Shown here piece after piece: positions 35,487 through 44,000 of a stretch of DNA of 64,000 bases; position 1 is the first letter of the stretch; each line of letters begins with the position of its first letter. Below the pieces are notes generated by a model, which saw only the letters and a list, made by a program, of their open reading frames with translations, was not told the origin of the DNA and made no database searches. Source of the stretch: CAZSHG01 sp964606695 [NCBI: uncultured bacterium] (GTDB lineage: Bacteria > UBP14 > UBA6098); contig CAZSHG010000008.1 of NCBI GenBank assembly GCA_964606695.1, positions 46,360-110,359 of the forward strand. Reading direction: 5' to 3'. The position numbers and the translations under genes were made by a program.

Positions 35487-36356
35487 TTATGACGGTTTCG
35501 GGCCAGTCACCGTGAGGTTTTCCGGGAAGGAAGTCCACTCGGTGAAAGAGCCTTCGTAGATTTTCACATTTTCCCAACCGAAAAACCATTTGAACAGGAT
35601 GAACTCATTGGTGGCCTCTCTGCCGGTGCCGCATGAACATATGATGGTCTTGTCCGATGTGATTCCCTTTTCCTGCAGGATAGCCTCGATTTCCTCGCGC
35701 GGCTTGAGCAGACGCGGATTATCGGCGTCCATTAAGCTTTTCCAGGGCAGATTGACTGCGCCGGGGATATGTCCCGGTTTGCGCCAGGGGCCCTGACCTT
35801 CATAAACAGACGCGGGGCGGGCGTCGAGCAGAATGGTGTCATTCTTGTCCTTGATTCTTTTGAATTCATCGTATTCGACGAAATATTCCTTCTGCACCTT
35901 CGTATCGAATTTCGATTCCTCGACCTTCGGGAATTCCTGAGTGAGTTTGCGTCCCTCGGCTTTCCATTTATCGAGGCCGCCGTCGAGAACCCAGATATTC
36001 TCATGTCCAAAACGCATGTAGGAATAGGCAACCATGGTCTGTTCGAGGCCATCGCCCCAGCCTTTGAAAACTCCGGTTCCGGTATATATCACCGCCGGGT
36101 AATCCGGTTTCAGACCGAGTCTGCGCATATGTCTTTCCATCGCCTTTTCGTCGATGTATTTGCCCGGCAAGCCGTTTTTTGGGATTCGCAACATCTCCGG
36201 GTTCATATAAACCGCTCCCGGGATGTGTTCCTTGATGTAATCGTGGATGTTCGGCTGGCAATCCACGATATGAAAATCGCCGCCCAGGTTCTTTTCCAGC
36301 CATTCTGTGGATGTCCATTTTAGTTTGCCAGTTCCTAGAGGATACTCTTTACTCAT
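35487..36356 (-). CDS. Thiosulfate/3-mercaptopyruvate-type sulfurtransferase (double rhodanese)
   Basis: 289 residues with two rhodanese domains. The N-terminal one is inactive (IYTGTG in the loop position), the C-terminal one has the catalytic cysteine in [13 protein letters not shown]. The N-terminal [19 protein letters not shown] and [14 protein letters not shown] are family signatures. It moves sulfane sulfur, probably supplying the persulfide used by the MBL-rhodanese encoded next in the operon. AAAGGATG precedes the ATG. No twin-arginine or Sec signal, so cytoplasmic. Confidence 0.9.
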   Translation of the reverse strand: MSKEYPLGTGKLKWTSTEWLEKNLGGDFHIVDCQPNIHDYIKEHIPGAVYMNPEMLRIPKNGLPGKYIDEKAMERHMRRLGLKPDYPAVIYTGTGVFKGWGDGLEQTMVAYSYMRFGHENIWVLDGGLDKWKAEGRKLTQEFPKVEESKFDTKVQKEYFVEYDEFKRIKDKNDTILLDARPASVYEGQGPWRKPGHIPGAVNLPWKSLMDADNPRLLKPREEIEAILQEKGITSDKTIICSCGTGREATNEFILFKWFFGWENVKIYEGSFTEWTSFPENLTVTGPKPS

Positions 36357-36397
36357 CTTTCATCCTTTTCTTAATTGTTGATAATTAACGATTTAGC

Positions 36398-36426
36398 TTG
36401 ACTGGCGTCTCTTTCGATATTATTAT
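36398..36426 (+). promoter_or_regulatory. Promoter of the flavin disulfide reductase gene
   Basis: TTGACT (36398-36403), 17-bp spacer, TATTAT (36421-36426). The start point would be about 36433, giving a leader of about 95 nt that contains the inverted repeat at 36441. On the opposite strand TTCGAG and TATAAT (16-bp spacing) form a candidate promoter for the sulfurtransferase operon that overlaps the same region. Confidence 0.55.
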
Positions 36427-36440
36427 TATATCATAATACC

Positions 36441-36467
36441 ATTTTACTCGAATAAGATAAGTAAAAT
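36441..36467. promoter_or_regulatory. Candidate operator in the divergent sulfur-gene promoter region
   Basis: ATTTTACT (36441-36448) and its exact complement AGTAAAAT (36460-36467) are separated by 11 bp. The site lies just downstream of the plus-strand start point and over the -35 region of the minus-strand promoter, so one regulator could control both directions. The regulator is unknown. Confidence 0.55.
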
Positions 36468-36528
36468 TGATTCTATTGTAAAGCAGAAAATTAATCTTAA
36501 TAAATGGCATGAGAAAGTGTGATAAAAA

Positions 36529-37905
36529 ATGAGTCAGAATAAATATGATGTCGTAGTGATCGGTAACGGATCGGGTGGAAATATTGTCGGCTCAGCTGTG
36601 GCAGAGGGTTTTTCTGCGGCCATAATCGACAAGCCGCCGATAAACGGCACCTGCTGGAATTTCGGGTGTATCCCCTCCAAGATGTTGATTCGCCCGGCGG
36701 AAATGGTGTTAGATATTCAGCACGCTGAAAAATTGGGAATCAGTGCGAATGTGGAAAATGTCGATTTCAAATTCCTAATGAACCGAATGCGCAAAAATCG
36801 CGAAAAGGGTCGTAACGAAGGCGAAAAATTGATCGAAAGCAATACTATGCTCGATTATTACGTAGGCGAAGGACATTTCATCGATGAACATACGATAGAA
36901 GTCAATAATAAGCGAATCCGCGGCGAAAAAATTTTCATCGCCAATGGCGCACGACCGTTCATTCCACCCATCGATAGTCTGAAAGACGTCGATTATCTGA
37001 CCAACGAGTCCGTCCTGGAGCTGGAACAACGCCCGAAGAGCATCATCATCGTCGGCGGCGGCTATATCGGCGTCGAATATGAGCATTTCTTTTCCGCGAT
37101 GGGCACTGAGGTCACGATTATCCAGCGCGGCGACAGGCTAATGCCTCGAGAGGAGCCGGAAATAGCCGAACTCCTGCAGAAGAAAATCTCAGAACGCGCC
37201 AATGTTATGTTGAATTTTTCATCGAAAAATATCACTCGGGTCGATGGCGACATAGTGGTCGAGGGGGAATACCGCGACAGCGGCGAAGTAGCTTCCACGG
37301 CGGCGGAGAAGATCATGATCGCCACCGGCAGACAGCCGAACGCCGACACTCTCGACCTGGACAGGGCCGGAGTCGAAACCGACGAACGCGGCTATGTCGC
37401 CGTGGATGAGAACTTGCGCACCAATGTCCCGCATATATGGGCCATCGGGGACGCCACGGGCAAATACATGTTCAAACACACAGCCAACCGTGAGGCACTA
37501 ATCGCGTGGTTCAACGCCACACACGATAAAAAACTATCCGTGAACTACCGCGCGAACCCATACGCCGTATTCTCCAACCCGGAAATAGCTGGCGTGGGGC
37601 TTTCGGAAGCCGAAGCACGCGAGGAATTCGATATCTGGGTGGGGCGCGCGAACTACGATGAAGTCGCGATGGGCGACGCCATGGGACAGCATTACGGCTT
37701 CGCGAAGGCAGTCGTGAACAGCCAAAATCTGAAGATACTGGGCTTTAGAATTATCGGCCCACACGCGTCGATACTAATTCAGGAAGTTGTCAATGTAATG
37801 GCACACGATGGCACAATCGAGAACTTACTTGCGGGGATGCATACCCACCCGGCACTCAGCGAACTGGTGCCAGCCGCGCTTTCCAATTTACGGAAACCGG
37901 ATTGA
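36529..37905 (+). CDS. FAD-dependent disulfide oxidoreductase (dihydrolipoyl dehydrogenase/mycothione reductase-like)
   Basis: 458 residues. FAD motif VVIGNGSGGNIVGSAVAEG, redox cysteines in NGTCWNFGCIPSKML, NAD(P) motif IIVGGGYIGVEYEHFFSAMG, GRQPNADTL, and the C-terminal active-site base in HTHPALSELVPAAL. It is a second lipoamide-dehydrogenase-type enzyme, distinct from lpdA at 12432 in its redox motif and in lacking the AHPT signature. Its divergence from persulfide-handling genes suggests a low-molecular-weight disulfide or sulfane-sulfur substrate, which is inference; mycothione reductase or a plain lipoyl dehydrogenase are alternatives. No clear ribosome site. Confidence 0.82.
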   Translation: MSQNKYDVVVIGNGSGGNIVGSAVAEGFSAAIIDKPPINGTCWNFGCIPSKMLIRPAEMVLDIQHAEKLGISANVENVDFKFLMNRMRKNREKGRNEGEKLIESNTMLDYYVGEGHFIDEHTIEVNNKRIRGEKIFIANGARPFIPPIDSLKDVDYLTNESVLELEQRPKSIIIVGGGYIGVEYEHFFSAMGTEVTIIQRGDRLMPREEPEIAELLQKKISERANVMLNFSSKNITRVDGDIVVEGEYRDSGEVASTAAEKIMIATGRQPNADTLDLDRAGVETDERGYVAVDENLRTNVPHIWAIGDATGKYMFKHTANREALIAWFNATHDKKLSVNYRANPYAVFSNPEIAGVGLSEAEAREEFDIWVGRANYDEVAMGDAMGQHYGFAKAVVNSQNLKILGFRIIGPHASILIQEVVNVMAHDGTIENLLAGMHTHPALSELVPAALSNLRKPD

Positions 37906-37914
37906 GCTAAAACA

Positions 37915-37942
37915 TTGACTCCGGCGCTTCGGTCTGTATATT
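37915..37942 (+). promoter_or_regulatory. Promoter of the C10 peptidase gene
   Basis: TTGACT (37915-37920), 16-bp spacer, TATATT (37937-37942); a CGGAG ribosome site lies 5 nt before the ATG at 37965. The promoter starts only 10 bp after the upstream stop codon. Confidence 0.65.
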
Positions 37943-37964
37943 TAAAATAAAAACCGGAGCGAAA

Positions 37965-40079
37965 ATGCGAAATATCGTCCTTCTTTTGACCATCCTTATT
38001 GCCGTTGCCACTATCGCCACGCCTGCCGATATCCAAATGGCCGGCACCGTCGCGGAAAACCAGCTGAAAATTCATTCGCAGATTTATGAACTCGACGCGC
38101 GCAATCGAATAATCGAGCGAGTTACCCCTATTTATGACGATGGCGAGGCGCTATGTTACATCGCCGAACTGCACCCTGCAGGCTACATCGCTGTCTCGGC
38201 GAATACCGACATTCGCCCGGTCATCGCCTTTTCGTATTACAACGATTTTGATTTTTCCGAGTCGCAGTTTAATATCGCCAAACGTATGCTGGTGCAGGAT
38301 TTGCGTTTGCGGAGGGAGGCGATATCCTTCACCGCGCAGGGAATCATCGAGGAGAATAATTCGCTCTGGCAGAAATTATCGCAGACGAATTGTCGAAGCA
38401 CGTTATCTTCGCTAACCACTGTCGTAGGGCCTTTTCTGGATACACACTGGAACCAGGGGCCGCCTTATAACAACCTTTGCCCCATCGACCCCGAAACCGG
38501 CGACCGATGCGTTACCGGATGCACCGCGACATCGATGGCGCAGGTGGTGAATTACTGGGAATACCCTTCCAGCGTGCATTTCACGACGGAGGACAGCTAC
38601 GAATCGGACTCCACGACGCCGCCTATCTGGATCGACGCCACCACCGCAGAGATGGACACTATCGACTACAACTCCAGCGGCAACCACCCCGACGCTGAAA
38701 CTAAAGCGGGTTTGAGCTGGGCTTGCGGAGTATCCATCTACTCGATTTACGGCTCCGAGGGCACTATCGCGTGGTTCCACGATTCCTCCTTCACGAACAA
38801 ATGGGGCTATCTGCGGGCGGAGAAGGTGGATCCGCCGGAAATGCCGGAATTTTACGACACCCTGACCGCAAACATGATGACCGCGCGCCCCGCCCAGCTG
38901 GGGATTTTCTACTACGACCCGCCCGACACAAGCGGCCACGCCATCGTTTGCGACGGCTGGATGGAGACCGACGAGTATCACCTGAATTACGGTTGGGGAG
39001 GCGTTTCCGACGGATGGTATGCTTTGCCGGAAGGCATCCCCGCGCCCTTCGACATCATTCGTTGGGCGATAGTCAATATCGAGCCGCCTCACCGCGCCGA
39101 CTGCCCGGATGTTTGCGCGGAAGCGATTGAAATCGTGGTCGATGATGACCAGAGCGTGCACAGCGATGAGCTTTCACCCGGCGACGAAGACTGGTTCGTT
39201 TTCCCTGCCACCGCCGAATCAACCTACGCCTTCTCGACCTCTGGCCTGACAGACAGCTACGGCGAAATATACGCCGATTGCGGCGGCGAGCCGATCATGT
39301 CCGACAACGACGGCGGCGCGGGGAGCAATTTCAACATGACCTTCTTCCCCGAAACCACCGGAACATATTATCTGCGCGTGTCGCAACTCTCGGAAACTGT
39401 GTCCTTCCTGTATAATCTACGATACTACCGCGCGAACCCGCCCGCTATCTCTATAACCATGCCATCCGGCGGCGAGACGATAAACGATGGCTCCAGTCAG
39501 GTGATCACATGGACTCGCGAGGGCACCCCGGACATCCCGGCGGTGTCGATAGAATATTCGATCCACGGCGCGGACGGCCACTGGGAGACGATCGAAGACT
39601 CCACCGGCAATTCCGGCCTCTACATCTGGGCGATCCCGGACATGGACACCACCTCCCACGACTGTTACATTCGCATCTCAGAATACGGCCTTCGCAGAAT
39701 CTCCGACACCAACGACACTCCCTTCACGATAATCGACGTCTCAACCATCGGCGAAACCGCCCTTCTGCCACGGGATTTCGCCATTTCCGCCTACCCGAAC
39801 CCCTTCAATTCGGCGGTAACCATCGCCGCACCGGCGGGCGCGGAGGTGGAGGTGTTCGACGTGAATGGGCGGAGAATCGCCCAATTGCCCGTAGGGGAGG
39901 GTTTGAAACCCTCCCGCTCGTCTATCACGGCACAAACGGGCGGGTCTGAGACCACGCCCCTACGGAATGCGGAATTCATCTGGCGTCCCGGCCACTCCCT
40001 CGGTTCCGGAGTTTATCTGGCGCGGGCGCGGTTCGGGAACGGGAATGTCACGTCGAAACGAATCGTGTATCTTAAGTAG
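37965..40079 (+). CDS. Secreted C10-family cysteine peptidase (streptopain-like) with T9SS sorting domain
   Basis: 704 residues: signal peptide (1 to about 19), Spi/prodomain-like segment (about 25-130), C10 catalytic domain with the nucleophile in VTGCTATSMAQVVNYW, the catalytic His in SGHAIVCDGW and LNYGWGGVSDGWY, then a pre-peptidase C-terminal domain (about 385-485, DWFVFPATAESTYAF, TGTYYLRVS), an Ig-like domain (about 490-595) and the T9SS domain AYPNPFNSAVTI...SKRIVYLK. It should be exported and self-processed, then act as an extracellular protease. The sorting domain has a palindromic insertion (39889), and its stop codon lies within another repeat (40076). Confidence 0.9.
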   Translation: MRNIVLLLTILIAVATIATPADIQMAGTVAENQLKIHSQIYELDARNRIIERVTPIYDDGEALCYIAELHPAGYIAVSANTDIRPVIAFSYYNDFDFSESQFNIAKRMLVQDLRLRREAISFTAQGIIEENNSLWQKLSQTNCRSTLSSLTTVVGPFLDTHWNQGPPYNNLCPIDPETGDRCVTGCTATSMAQVVNYWEYPSSVHFTTEDSYESDSTTPPIWIDATTAEMDTIDYNSSGNHPDAETKAGLSWACGVSIYSIYGSEGTIAWFHDSSFTNKWGYLRAEKVDPPEMPEFYDTLTANMMTARPAQLGIFYYDPPDTSGHAIVCDGWMETDEYHLNYGWGGVSDGWYALPEGIPAPFDIIRWAIVNIEPPHRADCPDVCAEAIEIVVDDDQSVHSDELSPGDEDWFVFPATAESTYAFSTSGLTDSYGEIYADCGGEPIMSDNDGGAGSNFNMTFFPETTGTYYLRVSQLSETVSFLYNLRYYRANPPAISITMPSGGETINDGSSQVITWTREGTPDIPAVSIEYSIHGADGHWETIEDSTGNSGLYIWAIPDMDTTSHDCYIRISEYGLRRISDTNDTPFTIIDVSTIGETALLPRDFAISAYPNPFNSAVTIAAPAGAEVEVFDVNGRRIAQLPVGEGLKPSRSSITAQTGGSETTPLRNAEFIWRPGHSLGSGVYLARARFGNGNVTSKRIVYLK
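39889..39965. repeat. 77-bp palindromic element inside the C10 peptidase sorting domain
   Basis: Outer arms CCGTAGGGG (39889-39897) and CCCCTACGG (39957-39965) are exact complements. Inside are two hairpins: GGGAGGGTTT/AAACCCTCCC around one base (39895-39915) and GGGCGGGTCT/AGACCACGCCC with a one-base bulge (about 39939-39959). It is translated in frame between NGRRI and FIWRP. Confidence 0.8.
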
Positions 40080-40138
40080 GGGACGGATTTCCCGTCCAGC
40101 TAACTCGAAAACCGGAGGGCACATAGGCCCTCCCCCAC
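40076..40138. repeat. Third palindromic element, supplying the stop codon of the C10 peptidase gene
   Basis: It begins GTAGGGG at 40076, where the TAG (40077-40079) is the stop codon. Inside are hairpins GGACGG/CCGTCC (40081-40097) and GGAGGGC/GCCCTCC (40114-40133), and it closes with CCCCCAC. Layout matches the element at 39889: GTAGGGG, hairpin, spacer, hairpin, C-run. Confidence 0.65.
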
Positions 40139-40264
40139 ACAAAAATCTTGAACGCATAAACCTCGTGAAACATCTCGGTCTTTAAATTGAGAAAAAGTAA
40201 CGCATTACCAATCATAAATTGAAATCCGTTGGAGAACCCATCGATTATCAGGACGATTGAAAGG

Positions 40265-40453
40265 TTTAGAAGACCTTTCGCTACATTAAGAAGACCTGAT
40301 ATGGGGTTTAGAAATGCAATTGCGTTTTTTAGAAAGCCAATTGCGGTCTTTAGAAGGCCGAGTGGGGCCTTTAAAATGTTGACCGAGCCTTTTAGAAATA
40401 ACAATGCGGCCTTTAGAAGGCCAATTGCGCGCTTTAGAAGGGCAATTGCAGAT
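40265..40453. repeat. Nine contiguous 21-bp tandem repeats
   Basis: Units begin every 21 bp at 40265, 40286, 40307, 40328, 40349, 40370, 40391, 40412 and 40433, with consensus TTTAGAAGGCCAATTGCGGC(C). The TTTAGAA core is kept in seven of nine units. Plus-strand translation gives FRRPIAR-type heptads, minus-strand translation LLKTAIG-type heptads. Neither frame has a good start. Confidence 0.88.
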
Positions 40454-40462
40454 GCATATAAC

Positions 40463-40490
40463 CGGGCGGGACGCCCCTGTTATCAGTGAT
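40463..40490. repeat. GGGCG hairpin repeat, copy 1
   Basis: CGGGCGGGACGCCCC followed by a TNTTATCAGTGATC-like tail; GGGCG pairs with CGCCC. A related copy (about three quarters identical over 28 bp) lies at 40736-40764 in the same orientation. Confidence 0.6.
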
Positions 40491-40525
40491 CATTAGGGTA
40501 TATCACCTAAAATTCTTCAAAACCC

Positions 40526-40609
40526 CGTGGTTGAGCCGGGGCGGAGGCCTCTCGGTTTCGGGCGGAGGTGTCTGGAGTTCGGGCGGAGGCCTCGGGAGGG
40601 CTTCTTTTT
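40526..40609. repeat. Four 21-bp tandem repeats
   Basis: Units start at 40526, 40547, 40568 and 40589; the shared core is GG(C/T)TTCGGGCGGAG. The period equals that of the blocks at 30331 and 40265 although the sequence differs; it shares the CCTCTCGG word with the 30331 block. Confidence 0.7.
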
Positions 40610-40735
40610 TGATGTCCAGCAGTTAAATTTTGATTTTGGGGAAGAATAAAATGGTATGAAGACCTATTCGAGGGGCAAGGGGCGATTATCGAACAAGAAA
40701 CGGAGCTATATTTTAGGGATTGACCAAGTAAAATT

Positions 40736-40764
40736 CGGGCGAGACGCCCCAACTATTAGTAATC
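40736..40764. repeat. GGGCG hairpin repeat, copy 2
   Basis: CGGGCGAGACGCCCC followed by an ACTATTAGTAATC tail. It matches copy 1 at 40463 in the stem and most of the tail. Confidence 0.6.
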
Positions 40765-40801
40765 GGTTGGTTATCTGGCCAATCATCAATCATAAAACAA
40801 A

Positions 40802-40827
40802 AAGGCCGGAGCGGTTAAACTCCGGCC
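40802..40827 (-). terminator. Intrinsic terminator of the 1782-residue T9SS protein / small membrane protein operon
   Basis: AGGCCGGAG (40802-40810) pairs perfectly with CTCCGGCCT (40819-40827); on the minus strand the stem is followed by TTTTTGTTTT. Confidence 0.9.
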
Positions 40828-40840
40828 TCGTTGGATTTAT

Positions 40841-41014
40841 TCTACAGACTGCCTATTTCTTCTTTTTGGCGATCTTGTAGATTCCGTATCCGACTGCACC
40901 TACGGCGATAACGGGAATCGCAACGATACCTACCGGAACGCTTTCGGCCGGCGGTCCCTGTGCGAAAATCGAAGTCGTCGCAAGAACAGGTAGAAGAGCC
41001 ATTAGTTTTTTCAT
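40841..41014 (-). CDS. 57-residue secreted or membrane-anchored small protein
   Basis: ATG at 41014 with AAGGAGG upstream, stop TAG at 40841-40843. The product has a signal peptide (MKKLMALLPVLATTSIFAQ), a short GPPAESVPV segment, one hydrophobic stretch (VGIVAIPVIAVGAVGYGIY) and a basic tail KIAKKKEIGSL. After cleavage it would be a tiny single-pass membrane peptide of about 38 residues. It begins 18 nt after the stop of the giant T9SS protein, before a strong terminator, so it is cotranscribed with it. The segment-plus-lysine ending resembles a C-terminal anchor but I know no family. Confidence 0.8.
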
Positions 41015-41032
41015 TTCTGGTCCTCCTTTGTT

Positions 41033-44000
41033 TTATTTAATTAACGTCATTTTCTTCGTCTCGTTGAAATCGCCCGCTTGCACGCGGTAGAGGTAAATAC
41101 CACTTGCGACTTCGCGTCCGGCCTTGTCCACGCCGTCCCAGATAATGCGGTGATAGCCGCCCTTCATCTCGCCGTCGACCAACGTATTGACCTTGCGTCC
41201 CAGCATGTCGAAGACCTCGATCTTGACATCGCTGTCGTTCGGCAACGCCACCTCGAAGGAAGTCGTTGCGTTGAACGGGTTCGGGACATTTGCGCCGAGC
41301 GAGTATTCGTCCGGGAGTTCTTGATTATCGATACCCAGGACGTCATCGCCGAGGATGATCGTGAACACTCTCGGGCTGGTGGTCGAGGTGAACTCGTAGG
41401 AGTAAACCTCGCGCATGTCGATAGTTTCGCCTGTTGCGTTATCGACGAGCGTGAGAGTCCAGCGTTCGTCCATATTATCCACGCCTATCGAAGCGTCTTC
41501 CGGTGTCGGGACGCGGTCGCGCGGCCAGGATATGGTAACGTCCATTCCTGCGGGAAGGTCCTGCACTTTGAACGTCCAGCTCTTGGTGATGTCGCTGAAG
41601 TTCTGTCTGGTGGACATCGCATAGCGCAGTCCGCCCTCGGCGAAGAAGGCGTTGATTCCGCCGGTCGGCATCGGGACGTTCGGTTCGCGAATGTCGTAGA
41701 TGTCGAGTTCGTCGGTAGCTTCTTCGTTGACGCTGATGAAGTTGTATTTGTCTAGTCTCATATCGCCGTCATCGATCGCGGAGACGGACATTCTCAGAGC
41801 GAACTCGGCGGGATTGGCCGTCTTGACCTTCGCGCCCTTGGCGACTCCGGATTTCTTCGCGAGGAAGGTTTCCATAGTGCCATCTTCGGGGTAAGTCAGG
41901 TTGACCCACGTGGTCGGGCAACCGCTACGGACGTAAACGAAGTATCCGCGCCATGGGTCGATATACTGGTCTTCACCGCCGCCGCCGACTATCGGGCTAT
42001 ACCATGTCCAGCCGTCCTGTTCACTCCAGATCCAGTATTCCGGTTCCATGTAGGTGAACGGGTTGAAGGCATAGACAGCGTCCCAATCGACACGCCTGTT
42101 GAACGGGTTACCCACGAGCCACCAGCCCCAGTTCGGGCTATCTTCAGGATAATACATCGTGTATGTGAAGTCGCCCGCCGGGTAAGCGTCGCCGTAAACG
42201 TCCCAGTAAGTGTAATCCAGCCAGGTCTTCAGGTAATAACCCTTGCCGCGAACGAAACCGCCGGGCAGTTCGAGGATACCCGCATCCTGGTTATAGCCGT
42301 AAAGGTTCGATGTCGAAGGATCGACATTGAACGGAACGATATCATCCGCGAACTGGATTGCCGGATCGTTCGGGGTGGCCATGATAGGAACGGTGATGAG
42401 TTCCCAGCCCTTGTATGCTCTCGGCTGAACCTGCACGCAGGTCGGCATTACTCCAAATATTTCGTAATTACCATCGGTATACATGTAATTAATATCGAAG
42501 CAGTAATCGCCGACCGGGGTTTCCCATGCGGGGTTTATGAGCGCGAAGGTGAAGCACTCGCCCGGAGCAATAAAGGTATCCGGATCGACGAACATGCCGA
42601 CAATCGGGCCTTCGAGGACATAGACTACATTATTAGTTTGATCCACTGTCCATATCTGACCAAATTCGTCTATCTCTAAACCGCTAATTTCTCCTGCAGA
42701 AGGAGGAGCCGGGATAGTGCTAATTACTACATCGGTTGCAGGATCAACTTCATAGATAACACTCATTAGAGCATCTACATAGAATATAGTCTCTCTATAA
42801 GGATGCCATGCAACTCCCGCGCAATAATCCGCCGTAACATATCCCATTGTAACTCCGGGATTCGGCCACGTGAGACCTGCTACCTCGTAGACCACATCAT
42901 ATCCATAGAGTAAGTAGTAGTTCCAACCGCCGATATAGAATACGTCGCGCTCGGCATCGTATCCAACTCCTCTGGCCGATGTCCACGCCCAGGCCATCGC
43001 AGGATCAGGAAGAGAGTCAACGAGTGCACCGGTTACTGGATCGAAAGCATAGATTAAATTAGATCCACCAACCGCAACCTGCCAGAAGTAATCGTGATTA
43101 GAATCATAACACAAATCACCCATCCAGACGGATCCACCGATTCCGGTAACATCGTAGAAACCGAGATGAGTGCCCGCCGGATTAGTATATACATGATCGT
43201 AGAGATAAACTCCAGCATCACTAACCCAGAATTGTGTTGGACTTATACCAAGACCCCAAGCAGTCCCATGATATGCACTTACATCGTAGCTTCTCCATAA
43301 ATCACCCAATGCTCTTGTCGATGAAGAAGGATCTTTTATTGCACCTACAGGTATAATCGAGGTCGCATTTTGGTCACTCGGATGGTGATCGATACCATCG
43401 GTTACAACACCGCCGTCTCTAACGAGATAATCGCTGAGGTCGTAAGGCAACGCCGCCCAGTTGAACCAGATAGTATCGTCGGTCGGGTTGCATATCTCGA
43501 AGTAAACCGAATCGTCCTCGCCATAAGCGAGTTGACCGTTGATGGAATCGAAGTTCATCGGTTCCATGCAAACGAGAGCCATGACGGTATCGCCGATAAA
43601 TACGGTGATGTCGAATGTATAACCCGGGAAGTAACCTTCGAGAACGGCCGCGAGATCGATGGTTCCGTAAGGAATGCTGTCGATGAAGAAGTAGCCCGAA
43701 GGATCGGAAACGGTCGTGAAACCGTCGGCGTAAACTGTAGCGCCGCCTATTGTTGCGTATGTGTTGCAATTATAAACATATCCTTCGAGTGCTCCGACAT
43801 ACCGTGGCACATCGCCAATCTGCATGTCATCGACATACCATCCGGCATCGTCGGAATACCATCCGTCAGTTCCAAATCTCAAGCGGATATCCGTTACAAC
43901 GGGGAAAGCACTGAGATCTACGCTGACCAGATGCCATGAGGTAAGAGTGCGTCCATAACCCCATTCAGTCCCCATCGGGTTACCCCATGTGTCGTCGATA

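Larger units (their letters stand above)
40139..40840. other. Repeat-filled intergenic region after the C10 peptidase gene
   Basis: About 700 bp with no convincing gene. It holds a nine-unit 21-bp tandem repeat (40265-40453), a pair of related GGGCG hairpins (40463-40490 and 40736-40764), a four-unit 21-bp repeat (40526-40609) and the terminator of the minus-strand transcript (40802-40827). Short open frames on both strands across the repeats are by-products of the 21-bp period. Confidence 0.7.

Noticed and set aside
40265-40453. CRISPR array
   Set aside because: Units are contiguous 21-bp repeats without spacers, and no cas genes are present.
40229-40489. Open frame FRRPIAR-type across the nine-unit repeat, plus strand
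   Set aside because: TTG start without ribosome site, and sequence is only the 21-bp period; the opposite strand (40072-40404) is equally open.
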